From an uncultured Sulfurovum sp. (GTDB taxonomy: Bacteria; Campylobacterota; Campylobacteria; Campylobacterales; Sulfurovaceae), in the NCBI GenBank assembly GCA_902727935.1, contig CACVAX010000018.1, positions 58,825 through 122,824 of the forward strand: 64,000 nt of DNA, written 5' to 3'. Positions 27,162 through 35,869 of the stretch are shown piece by piece. A program made the translations under genes and the position numbers. The first letter of the stretch is position 1. Every line of letters begins with the position of its first letter. The notes beneath the pieces are model-generated. The model saw nothing but the letters and a program-made list of their open reading frames with translations. It was not told where the DNA came from and did not search any database.

Positions 27162-29363
27162 CTATCGTTCTTCTATGTTCACTTCAATCTGTCTTATTTT
27201 AGCTCCTTCATCTAAGCAAGATAGTTGATGTTTTCCTGGGGCAAGATAATGATAGAAAGCTTTGCCCGATTGGCTAGAAATTGGTTGTTCATTGTCAATT
27301 AACCAATAAACAGTACTTTTTGCTTCAAATGAAAAACATTCTAATTTGGTCTTTTTAAACTCTTGGGGTAAAAGAGCATTATAAATGTAGGTCTTTTCAT
27401 TAACAGGACTACTAATAAGAGGTTTATACCCTTTCCACGTTTGGTAACAAGCATGTGTTTTAATAGTGTCTATGGCGTTTAGAACTCCTTGTTGCTGTAG
27501 ATAAGAGAGTACTTCAGCACGCATTGTGTGACACTCTTCTTTTAACACTACATTCGCAATCACTTCATCTTTAACCTTTTGTTGACAAGCCCCTAGTTGT
27601 ATGGCATCTTGACAAATGCTTTTAAGGCTGATATTTTTAGGTTTTTCAAACCATGTTTGTTTCCCTAATAGCCTAAAGATTTTAAATAAAGTAGGTGAGG
27701 CGATTTTAAGTCCTGTGGGGGAGATACCTTGATGTTCTTTAGACGCAGCTCCTGAGAAGTTTCCATACCAAACAGCTACTGTATATTCAGGGGTATAGCC
27801 AATGGTTAGCATGTCTTTGGCATGGGCAGAAGTTCCTGTTTTAAAAGCGATTTTACTCATTCCTTTCATTTGTCCCCATGTGGAAGAAAATGAGGCTCTT
27901 GGGGCATTGGCTAAGATATTAGATACCAGATAGCTAGACTCTTGACTTAGCAATTGCTTTACTTTTTGTTTGTTTCGTTTCTTTAAGTAAGAAGCTTGTT
28001 GGTAAAGACCTCCATTACCCAACATGGCAAAAAGTTCAGCATTTTCTTTGATGGCTAAGCCTAAACCTCCTAAAGTTAAAGAAGAACCATAATAAGATTT
28101 TGGATGGGTTAAGGAGCTAATATTAGAGGCTTTTAGCAAAGCATAAAGGCTTTTTTCTTTAAGCAGTCTATCGAGTTCAACAGCTGGAATGTTTAAAGAG
28201 AGTTGCAAGGCTTCAGTGGCTGTTACTTCTCCCAAATATACTTTTGAATAGTTCATGGGTTTGTAGCCTTCTATAAAAAGAGGAACATCAAAAAGCTTTT
28301 TAAGAGGGCTAATAAGACCCTCTTCTAAAGCACGTGCATAGACAAAAGGTTTTAGCGTTGAGCCTGGTGAGACCAAAGATTTTAATCCATTGTTTTGTCC
28401 TCCATGTTTTTTATCATAAAAGTCTTGTGATGCGACATAAGCTACAATGTTCATACTTTTATTGTCAATCACAATGGCTGCCCCATTATGGATGTTAAAA
28501 TTTTTAAGTGTATGAATCTTTTGGCTAATGAGCGTTTGAACCTTAGATTGAAGACTCATATTAATAGTGGTATGGACTTCTCCTTGCTTTTTAATTTCGG
28601 CTCGTAGATGAGGTATTTTATTGGGCAAACTTTCAATATGGACTAAAATATTTTCTTTTTTGGCACGTTGGTAATCTTCTTCTTTAAGTAAACCCAGTTC
28701 CTTAATACGTTTTAGAAGTTTATTTTTAATAGGATTGATATGACTATTATCATACTTAGGACGGTTGGCATTAGGATTTTTAGGAATGCTGGTTAAATAA
28801 GCTATTTGAGAAAGAGAGAGGGAAGAGGGGTCTAATTGAAAATATTTATAAGAGGCTGAAGCAAAACCTTCAACATTTCCTCCATAAGGTGCATTATTTA
28901 AGTAAAAATTTAAAATCTCTGCTTTTGAATATTGCCATTCAAGTTGAAAAGCTTGAAATATTTCAATCAATTTTTGGCTAAAAGTACGGGGTTTATTGTG
29001 CATCATTCGAGCAACTTGCATGGTGATGGTTGATGCCCCTATTTTACCTTGATTGCTGAAGTTAAACCATAAGGCACGGATAAGAGAGAAAGGGTTTACA
29101 CCAAAATGCTTTTCAAAATATTGGTCTTCATAGGCGAGTAGAATTTTTTTGATTTTGAGACTTACTTGTAGCTCTCTCATAGGCATACGCAAAAAGCCAT
29201 CAGTACTTAGTTTAAGTCCTATTAGGTGCTGATTATCATCATAAATAACCGTAGACAGGGGTTTATTGAGTCGGTCTGTGTTTAGAGGTAAGAGATAATT
29301 TAGTGTTAAGAAGGTAAAAATGAGGGTTAATAAAATTACAATGCTGTAGTTTAGTTTTCTCAT
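27162..29363 (-). CDS. pbpC: Penicillin-binding protein 1C
   Basis: 733 residues: an N-terminal membrane anchor (about 7-26), a GT51 transglycosylase domain (the EDQYFEKHFG motif with its catalytic glutamate, then GASTITMQVAR), a transpeptidase domain with Ser335 in SPGSTLKP and the late KTGTS box, and the C-terminal PBP1C-specific domain with cysteines. It polymerises and may cross-link peptidoglycan in the periplasm. In many bacteria its gene sits beside the alpha-2-macroglobulin gene, thought to be a defence-and-repair pair; here the same strand order is kept but a divergent lipoprotein gene separates them. Confidence 0.94.
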   Translation of the reverse strand: MRKLNYSIVILLTLIFTFLTLNYLLPLNTDRLNKPLSTVIYDDNQHLIGLKLSTDGFLRMPMRELQVSLKIKKILLAYEDQYFEKHFGVNPFSLIRALWFNFSNQGKIGASTITMQVARMMHNKPRTFSQKLIEIFQAFQLEWQYSKAEILNFYLNNAPYGGNVEGFASASYKYFQLDPSSLSLSQIAYLTSIPKNPNANRPKYDNSHINPIKNKLLKRIKELGLLKEEDYQRAKKENILVHIESLPNKIPHLRAEIKKQGEVHTTINMSLQSKVQTLISQKIHTLKNFNIHNGAAIVIDNKSMNIVAYVASQDFYDKKHGGQNNGLKSLVSPGSTLKPFVYARALEEGLISPLKKLFDVPLFIEGYKPMNYSKVYLGEVTATEALQLSLNIPAVELDRLLKEKSLYALLKASNISSLTHPKSYYGSSLTLGGLGLAIKENAELFAMLGNGGLYQQASYLKKRNKQKVKQLLSQESSYLVSNILANAPRASFSSTWGQMKGMSKIAFKTGTSAHAKDMLTIGYTPEYTVAVWYGNFSGAASKEHQGISPTGLKIASPTLFKIFRLLGKQTWFEKPKNISLKSICQDAIQLGACQQKVKDEVIANVVLKEECHTMRAEVLSYLQQQGVLNAIDTIKTHACYQTWKGYKPLISSPVNEKTYIYNALLPQEFKKTKLECFSFEAKSTVYWLIDNEQPISSQSGKAFYHYLAPGKHQLSCLDEGAKIRQIEVNIEER

Positions 29364-29480
29364 ATCTTCCCTTTATCTAGGAATTGTAATGGGATTTGGA
29401 TAAAAAGGTTCTGATACTCAAATGCTTATTTAAGTACTTTAAATAAAAAAGCTTTAGAAAAGAAAAGATAAGTAGAAAAG

Positions 29481-29506
29481 AGCTACCAAAAATAATTTTG
29501 GTAGCT
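29481..29506 (-). terminator. Terminator after the 11-residue-repeat protein gene
   Basis: An 11-bp stem (AGCTACCAAAA with TTTTGGTAGCT, 4-base loop), read on the minus strand, is followed by CTTTTCTACTT. It lies 22 bases after the stop of the gene ending at 29528. Confidence 0.6.
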
Positions 29507-29527
29507 TAGTTTAAAAAAGGTGGAAGA

Positions 29528-30364
29528 CTATTTTTTGTCGTCGTCTTCAACAGCATCAATAGCTGTTTTAGAAGTATCAGATACATCTTCAGAAACAGTT
29601 TTTACACTTGTTCCAGCTTCTTTTGTTACTGTATTAACAGTTTCTTTAGCATCTGTAGTCGCTGTTTTTGTAGCATCTGTTACAGAAGTAGTCGCTGTTT
29701 TTGCAGAGTCATTTGCAGCAGTTGTTACATCTTTAGCAGCAACACCAGCTTCTTTTGTAGCTGTTTTTGTAGCATCTGTTATAGAATCTGTTGTAGATTT
29801 TACAGAATCAGTTGCATCAGTAGAAACTGTTTTAGCAGTTGATGTAGCATCGTTAGATACCGTTGTTACATTTTTAGTAGCTTCTGTAGAAACAGTTGTT
29901 ACGTTTGTTGTAGCATCAGCTGAAACTGTTTTTGTCGCATCATTAACATCTTTAGAAATAGCTACTGAAGCATCTTTAATGTCTTTAGATGCCATAGTAG
30001 CACCATCTTTGATATCTTTAGTGGTGTTAGTGATAGCATCTTTAGTGTCTCCAGATACTTCAACAAGTGAATCTCTTGAATCTTTAGAAGTAGAAACTTC
30101 TGCAGTTTTTAAATCATCAGAAACTTTTACTGAAGAATCTTTTACATCAGAACTTACATTAGTAATTGTTCTTTCTGCTGATTTTGATGTTTCAACCACA
30201 CCATCTTTAAGTGAGCTAATAGAATCTTTAGCATCTTTACTAAAAGCAGTTGCAGCTTCTTTCATATCTTTAAACATGTCTCCAACTGAAAAATCTGTTG
30301 TGTCTGCCGAAGCTGTTGTAATCATAGCAGCTGTAATTGCTGAAATAAGTGTAATTTTTGTCAT
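29528..30364 (-). CDS. Exported LEA-like protein built of 11-residue repeats
   Basis: 278 residues: a signal peptide (about 1-20, cut after ASA) and then a low-complexity Ala/Thr/Val/Asp/Lys/Ser sequence with no Pro, Cys, Trp or aromatic residue after position 41. The period is 11 residues in the clearest part: four units in a row from Asp150 begin DAT/EAT and carry V at matching places (150-160, 161-171, 172-182, 183-193). Eleven-residue amphipathic repeats are known from LEA group 3 and apolipoprotein-type proteins, which protect or coat membranes and proteins. A periplasmic stress-protection role is inferred. A terminator follows. Confidence 0.85.
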   Translation of the reverse strand: MTKITLISAITAAMITTASADTTDFSVGDMFKDMKEAATAFSKDAKDSISSLKDGVVETSKSAERTITNVSSDVKDSSVKVSDDLKTAEVSTSKDSRDSLVEVSGDTKDAITNTTKDIKDGATMASKDIKDASVAISKDVNDATKTVSADATTNVTTVSTEATKNVTTVSNDATSTAKTVSTDATDSVKSTTDSITDATKTATKEAGVAAKDVTTAANDSAKTATTSVTDATKTATTDAKETVNTVTKEAGTSVKTVSEDVSDTSKTAIDAVEDDDKK

Positions 30365-30612
30365 TGTAAATCCTTGTCTTTTAAATTTGCAGGATTATAA
30401 CGAGATTTATCTATAAGATAACTTAAAATTATTATAGTTATTATAAAAAGTAATGATGTTTATGATTTAATGAAGTATTATAAGTAGTAATATATATTAT
30501 AAGGAGAGTAAGCGAATTATAAATAGTGTAAGTGATAAATCTACTTAATTAAGTGCATAACTTTTAAAAAAGAAAAAGTATTGAGGAGGAGTTTCTTAAT
30601 TAACAGAGCAAT

Positions 30613-30646
30613 TTGATAAAATATAGTAATTATTATACTTTATCAA
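30613..30646. promoter_or_regulatory. 34-bp near-perfect palindrome upstream of the large membrane protein gene
   Basis: The arms read TTGATAAAATATAGTAA and TTATTATACTTTATCAA; only two of 17 pairs fail in DNA, and they are an A-C/G-T type. It ends 9 bases before the ATG at 30656 and overlaps the AAGGA ribosome-binding site. It contains TATAAT-like boxes on both strands. It may be a dimeric regulator's operator over a divergent promoter, or a hairpin hiding the ribosome-binding site. Confidence 0.5.
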
Positions 30647-30655
30647 GGATCTTTC

Positions 30656-33600
30656 ATGCTAAAAAAAATCCAGCTTCTACTTTTATTTATATTTTTAACA
30701 AATTCTTCACTTCAAGCCTTAAAAGAAAATCAAATTCCTGCCTCCCTATTAGAATGGAAAGCATGGGTTTTAGATGAGATTAAAGAGAAAGATTGCCCTA
30801 TTAACTATCAAAAAAATACTTCTCAATGCTCTTGGTTTTCTAAAGTTGAGGTTACTCTTGATGCTAAAGAGCTTAACTTTAGTATGGAGGTAACACTGTA
30901 TAAAGACAAAACAACCGTAAAATTACCCCATGCTCATTTGAGTTGGCCTAAAGAAGTATTGGTTAATGGTGAAAAAGCAATAGTACTTGGCGATAATAGC
31001 AGTGCAGAAGTGATTTTAGATAAAGGAACGCATAAAATTACAGGGTCAATAGTCTTAAAAGAGGAGTTAAAGTACATTCAACTCCCTAAAGATATTGCTT
31101 TGGTTTCTTTTGTTAAAAACAATCAACCCGTCAACAATGCCAAAGTTGATGCCAATGCACGGCTTTGGTTAGACCAAGAGCAACGTGATGTTGGTGAAAA
31201 AGGAACTTTGGTGGTTTCTCTTTACCGTAAAGTACTTGACGGACATCCACTGCGTATGCATACCTATTTACATCTGCGTGTTTCAGGAAAAATGCGTTCG
31301 GTGATTTTAGATGGCATTCTACTAGATGGTTTTTTGCCCACAGCTGTAAAAAGTTCTTTAAATTCAACCATCACCGAAGATAGAAAATTAGAGATAGAGG
31401 TGAAAGCAGGGGAGTGGACGGCTGTGATTGATTCGTATAATCCTAATAATATTGCCAAACTACAAAAGCCAAATTACAGGTTTAACTATGCGAATGAAGA
31501 GATATGGACATTGCTGTCTGATGCAAACTATCGAACTATTGAAGTAGAAGGGGTAAGTTCTCTTGATCCATCTCAAACGACTTTACCTAAAAGCTGGAAG
31601 CAGTTACCAGCTTATTTGGTGGAAGAGGGAAAAACTTTTTCCATTAAAGAGTTGTATAAAAGTGCCAAACAACAGCAGAAAAATGAGTTGGTATTGCAAC
31701 GTAAAATGTGGCTCGATTTTGATGGACAAGGTTATACGATAAGTGATAATATTGATGCGACCATTTCTCAAGTACGCCGTTTGGAAGCAACGAATATTTT
31801 AGACTTGGCTTCAGCCTCCATTAACAATCAACCCACCCTCATTACTACACTTGATAAAAGCGTTCAAAAAGGGGTAGAACTTCGTGAACAAAATATGCAA
31901 ATCATAGCTTCAAGTCGTTACGAAGGTGAGATTGGACGCATTCCTGCTAATGGTTGGGATGAGAAGTTTTCGACTGTGAGTACAATCTTAAATCTTCCTC
32001 CTGGGTGGCAACTTTTTGCTGCTTTTGGGTCGGATAACAAAACAACAGCATGGTTAGACAAATGGAACTTGATGGACATTTTTTTGGTGTTACTTCTGGG
32101 CATTGCGATTTATCAACTCTACGGTATAAAATGGGCTGTACCTGCAACTTTATTTCTAATTTTATTGTGGCATGAGTATGATGCTCCTACAATTATTTGG
32201 TTGATTGTCTTAGCTTTGGTCGCGATGCTTCGTGTTGTTAGTGAAGGACGATTAAAAAAAGTATTAAAGTTTTTGATGGTTGCTACGGTGGCAATCGCTG
32301 TATTACAAGTATTGAGTTTTTCTGTTTATGAGATACGAACAGCGTTATATCCTCAATTAGAAAAAGAGTACTATGGCAATTTTGCTAATGACAGTTACAC
32401 TGATAAAAGTATTCAAAGAGAGGTTTATCAACAGGTTCAAGATGATTCCTTACAAGAAGAGGTGATGGTTGCTCCAAATGTTCAGCAATCGTACCCAAGA
32501 AAAAGTATCTCTTCTTCGAATGTTTATGCTCCCTCTCCTAAGCAATCCTATAGTAAAAAGTTCAAAGAGAAGGATTATTCACAAATCATGCAAAACCGAA
32601 TTGACCCAAATGCTGTGGTACAAACAGGCATAGGAAAACCCAAATGGAAATGGCATTCTCACCGATTTACTTGGCAAAGTGGGGTGGGAAGTAGTGACCG
32701 TTTAGAGCTGTGGTTGGTTTCTCCAATGCTCAATAAGTTTTTGAAAGCATTGAATATTATGGGAATGCTTTTTTTACTCTATATGTTTTTACGTGAATTT
32801 AGGCATTCCATGTTGCCAAGTATTAAAGCCAATATGGGCGTAGGCAATGTAGGAAAAATGGCATTGTTTGTTTCTTTGTTACTCATCAATCCAAATCAAC
32901 TTCAAGCCGATATGCCTTCTGAAAAGATGTTAACCCAGCTTAAAGAGAAGCTAATGGTTGAAGCACCCTGTCTACCTAATTGTGCTTCAATTGAAAGTTT
33001 AGAGGTACTGATAAACGATGAAGTGATGAACATAAATATGGAGATTTCAGCAGGAGCAGATATCTCTGTACCCCTTTTAGCTAATCGTAATATGTGGTTA
33101 CCCCAAAAGGTATTGGTTGACGCTAAGGAAGATGTGAATTTAAATCTTGATAGCAGTGGGGGACTTTGGCTTAGGCTGAGTAAAGGCGTACATAAAGTTA
33201 CGTTAAGTGGAAGCATCAAAGGACATCATCAGCTTATGCTCTCTTCACGCTTAGCCATTCATAACTTTAGTGCTAAGGTGAACAATGCAATGTGGCGAGT
33301 GGGTAGCGACCATAAAAGCTACATTGAAATTAGTAACCTAAATATCGAAAACCAAAAAGCCAAAGAAACAAGTAAAATAGAGCCATTAGTTGAGCTAGAA
33401 CGAACCTTCTATTTTGGTCAGCGTTGGTATGTTGACACAAAGGTGAAACTTTTAAATAAGATTGATAAGCCTTATAGTTTGATGTATGAATTATTGCCCA
33501 ATGAGTCGATACTCGATAAAGAGATAGAAGTTAAAGGCAATCAAGCTGTTTTACATTTGAGTAATAAAAAACGTAGCCATAGTTGGCGTTCTTCTTTAGC

Positions 33601-34729
33601 TATCACTAAAGAGTTAGCCTTAAAGGCAAGTAACAAAAATCAACTTTTGGAAGTATGGCAAATGGACATCGCGTCTATATGGGACATGACTTATAAAGGG
33701 ATTGAACCCATAGAACAGTTGAAAGTGGGGGCTAGGTTAATGCCTCGCTTTAAACCTTGGCACGATGAGATCTTAAGTCTTACTTTAGAAAAAGCCAAAG
33801 CTGTCAAAGGCGAGAGCCTTACCATTGAGTCGAGTAAAGTAAAACTTTCACAATCAGCACGTTATCGTGATGTGACCTTAGATTTAAGTCTGAAGAGTTC
33901 ACAGGCAGGGCAGTATGTGATTAGCTTGAATTCAGCTACTAAGTTAAAGCCGACAGTAATTGATGGTCGAACACACTATTTAAAAATTAGCGAAGGAAAA
34001 GTTTCGATTCCCTTACAAGCAAAAGCACAAAAGGTCAAACTTTCCTGGCGAGAAGAGATGCCTACCAATGTTCAATATGACTTCTCAAACATTGACCTGG
34101 GTAAAACGAGTACAAATAACAGTATCGAACTTACTTTAGCTCAAAACAGATGGATACTCTGGACAAATGGACCATTATTAGGACCAGCTATTTTACTTTG
34201 GGGGGTGTTGTTAGCTGTATTACTTTTTGCTGTGGTATTGGGACGGATTAAAGGCAGTCCTTTAAAAACAAGGGATTGGTTATTGCTAGGGGTTGGGGTG
34301 AGTACGAGCAGTGTGATGATTATGCTACCGATTATTGTGTGGATATTTACCTTACGTTATAGAGAGATTAAAGGCGACGCTTTAATCGGTTGGAAACGTA
34401 ATTTTACGCAAATAGGCTTAGTATTTTTGACACTCATTGCCATTGGAACGATTATTGGGGCTGTATCGGGAGGACTCTTAGGAAACCCAGAGATGATGAT
34501 AACGGGAAATAACTCTTATGATAATCATCTAAACTGGTACAGTGACCGTATTAGTGGCATTGTTCCTGAACCAACGGTGGTTTCGGTCTCTATTTGGTAC
34601 TACCGAGCCTTGATGTTACTTTGGTCTATTTGGATTGCTTTTTCATTGATTAAATGGTTGAAATGGGCTTGGGCTGTCTTTAGTCAAGGGGACATGTGGA
34701 GTAAGAAATTAAAAGAGCTAAGAAAGTAA
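30656..34729 (+). CDS. Very large inner-membrane protein made of two related halves
   Basis: 1357 residues, family not named with certainty. Each half has a signal-like helix (about 4-22 and 740-757), a periplasmic beta-rich domain of about 420 residues, and four or so membrane segments (about 470-570 and 1160-1340). The two periplasmic domains begin alike: a cysteine pair, then a strand pattern ending WPxxVLV... and a LxKGxHKxTxSI segment (near 125 and 875), which indicates an internal duplication or fusion. The region 600-680 is rich in Ser, Tyr and Gln. Preceded by a 34-bp palindrome and SD AAGGA. Confidence 0.8.
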   Translation: MLKKIQLLLLFIFLTNSSLQALKENQIPASLLEWKAWVLDEIKEKDCPINYQKNTSQCSWFSKVEVTLDAKELNFSMEVTLYKDKTTVKLPHAHLSWPKEVLVNGEKAIVLGDNSSAEVILDKGTHKITGSIVLKEELKYIQLPKDIALVSFVKNNQPVNNAKVDANARLWLDQEQRDVGEKGTLVVSLYRKVLDGHPLRMHTYLHLRVSGKMRSVILDGILLDGFLPTAVKSSLNSTITEDRKLEIEVKAGEWTAVIDSYNPNNIAKLQKPNYRFNYANEEIWTLLSDANYRTIEVEGVSSLDPSQTTLPKSWKQLPAYLVEEGKTFSIKELYKSAKQQQKNELVLQRKMWLDFDGQGYTISDNIDATISQVRRLEATNILDLASASINNQPTLITTLDKSVQKGVELREQNMQIIASSRYEGEIGRIPANGWDEKFSTVSTILNLPPGWQLFAAFGSDNKTTAWLDKWNLMDIFLVLLLGIAIYQLYGIKWAVPATLFLILLWHEYDAPTIIWLIVLALVAMLRVVSEGRLKKVLKFLMVATVAIAVLQVLSFSVYEIRTALYPQLEKEYYGNFANDSYTDKSIQREVYQQVQDDSLQEEVMVAPNVQQSYPRKSISSSNVYAPSPKQSYSKKFKEKDYSQIMQNRIDPNAVVQTGIGKPKWKWHSHRFTWQSGVGSSDRLELWLVSPMLNKFLKALNIMGMLFLLYMFLREFRHSMLPSIKANMGVGNVGKMALFVSLLLINPNQLQADMPSEKMLTQLKEKLMVEAPCLPNCASIESLEVLINDEVMNINMEISAGADISVPLLANRNMWLPQKVLVDAKEDVNLNLDSSGGLWLRLSKGVHKVTLSGSIKGHHQLMLSSRLAIHNFSAKVNNAMWRVGSDHKSYIEISNLNIENQKAKETSKIEPLVELERTFYFGQRWYVDTKVKLLNKIDKPYSLMYELLPNESILDKEIEVKGNQAVLHLSNKKRSHSWRSSLAITKELALKASNKNQLLEVWQMDIASIWDMTYKGIEPIEQLKVGARLMPRFKPWHDEILSLTLEKAKAVKGESLTIESSKVKLSQSARYRDVTLDLSLKSSQAGQYVISLNSATKLKPTVIDGRTHYLKISEGKVSIPLQAKAQKVKLSWREEMPTNVQYDFSNIDLGKTSTNNSIELTLAQNRWILWTNGPLLGPAILLWGVLLAVLLFAVVLGRIKGSPLKTRDWLLLGVGVSTSSVMIMLPIIVWIFTLRYREIKGDALIGWKRNFTQIGLVFLTLIAIGTIIGAVSGGLLGNPEMMITGNNSYDNHLNWYSDRISGIVPEPTVVSVSIWYYRALMLLWSIWIAFSLIKWLKWAWAVFSQGDMWSKKLKELRK

Positions 34730-34855
34730 AGAGGCACAGAGTAGAGACTATTGGAAACAATCCATAAGAGATAGGAATGAGGAGGATGCTGTAAATGACT
34801 AAAATCATTTATTCCTGCTATTATCTTAATAGAATGAAATTAAAAGGTTGAAAGT

Positions 34856-35275
34856 ATGTTAAAAATTTTTACGTTGGTGATGATGCTGAGCAGTGTATTG
34901 TTTGGAAATGTGGGCATTGTCAAAAAAATGACGGGTAAGGTTCAGGTTAAAAGAGCCAAGGAACTCATCTCCCTTAGAAGTGGTAGCTTTTTGAAAAATG
35001 GGGATGTTCTTCTGACCAAAGCTAAAAGTTCTGTGGGACTTGTTTTTGATGATGGTACACGTATTTCATTTGGTGAAAACGCCATTTTTATTATCAACAA
35101 ATTCAAAGTCGAGCCAAATGCAAAAGAGTCCGATGTTGACCTAAAACTTGAAAAAGGTAAAGCTTCTTTTTCCTCTGGTAAAGTAGGAAAAATAGCACCT
35201 GAATCGGTTAAGTTTCGTATTCCCCAAGGAGTAATTGGTATTCGTGGTACAAAGTTTGTGGTGGAGGTAAAATAG
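34856..35275 (+). CDS. Secreted FecR-domain protein
   Basis: 139 residues with a signal peptide (about 1-17). The rest is one FecR-type beta domain: GKVQVKR, LRSGSFLKNGDVLLT, FDDGTRISFGENA and IGIRGTKF are typical. Unlike the anti-sigma FecR of iron transport there is no membrane helix or cytoplasmic part, so it works as a periplasmic binding or sensing module. It is the first gene of a three-gene operon; its stop is directly followed by the ATG of the OmpA-like lipoprotein. Confidence 0.88.
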   Translation: MLKIFTLVMMLSSVLFGNVGIVKKMTGKVQVKRAKELISLRSGSFLKNGDVLLTKAKSSVGLVFDDGTRISFGENAIFIINKFKVEPNAKESDVDLKLEKGKASFSSGKVGKIAPESVKFRIPQGVIGIRGTKFVVEVK

Positions 35276-35866
35276 ATGATAAAAAACGTTCTCTTCATGA
35301 CTTTTATAGTGTTTGCTTTGACAGCTTGTTCAAAAACAACGGTTGTTTTATTAGAAAGTGGAAAAAGTCAAAATGCAATTTTAGTGAGCAATGAAGCAGG
35401 GGAAACTAAAATTGACAAAGTAGGGGATTATGTCGACTTGACCGATGAGAAGAAGAAAGCAAGTCAAGTTAAAAGCATGTCTAAAAAGGAGTTGGAGGCT
35501 AGATTTTCAAAAGTTTTAGCCATTGTCCCTGAAGAACCCATTAGCTATATTTTATATTTTAAACCAAACTCTACGGAATTAACAACAGCTTCTGAAAGTA
35601 CATTCAAAGAAGCTTTAAATTCAATTAAAGCACGTAGCCCTTGTATGGTGGATATTATTGGTCATACAGACACAGTTGGTTCACATGAAGCCAATAGAAA
35701 AGTTTCATTGAATCGTGCAAATCGTATTAAAGAAATAATTCAAAATAAAGAAATGAAGGTATCTTCCTTAGTGGCTAAAGGGTATGGTGAAGAAGACTTA
35801 TTGGTGCAGACACAAAATAATAAAGCCGAAGCCAAAAATAGAAATGTAGAGATATTTATCAAATAG
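35276..35866 (+). CDS. OmpA-family lipoprotein
   Basis: 196 residues with a lipobox (LTACS, Cys18). The C-terminal half (about 90-196) is an OmpA/Pal-type peptidoglycan-binding domain with YFKPNSTEL, IIGHTDTVGS and NRANRIKEII, including the Asp and Arg that bind diaminopimelate in the family. It would link outer membrane to peptidoglycan. Gene order FecR, OmpA, CHASE2-kinase with no spacing argues that the three proteins form a sensing chain from wall to inner membrane. Confidence 0.9.
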   Translation: MIKNVLFMTFIVFALTACSKTTVVLLESGKSQNAILVSNEAGETKIDKVGDYVDLTDEKKKASQVKSMSKKELEARFSKVLAIVPEEPISYILYFKPNSTELTTASESTFKEALNSIKARSPCMVDIIGHTDTVGSHEANRKVSLNRANRIKEIIQNKEMKVSSLVAKGYGEEDLLVQTQNNKAEAKNRNVEIFIK

Positions 35867-35869
35867 TTG

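Noticed and set aside
29520..30416. Long plus-strand reading frame of 298 codons opposite the 11-residue-repeat gene
   Set aside because: It is a shadow produced by the repetitive codon use of the minus-strand gene, which has a signal peptide, a start site and a terminator; the antisense frame has none.
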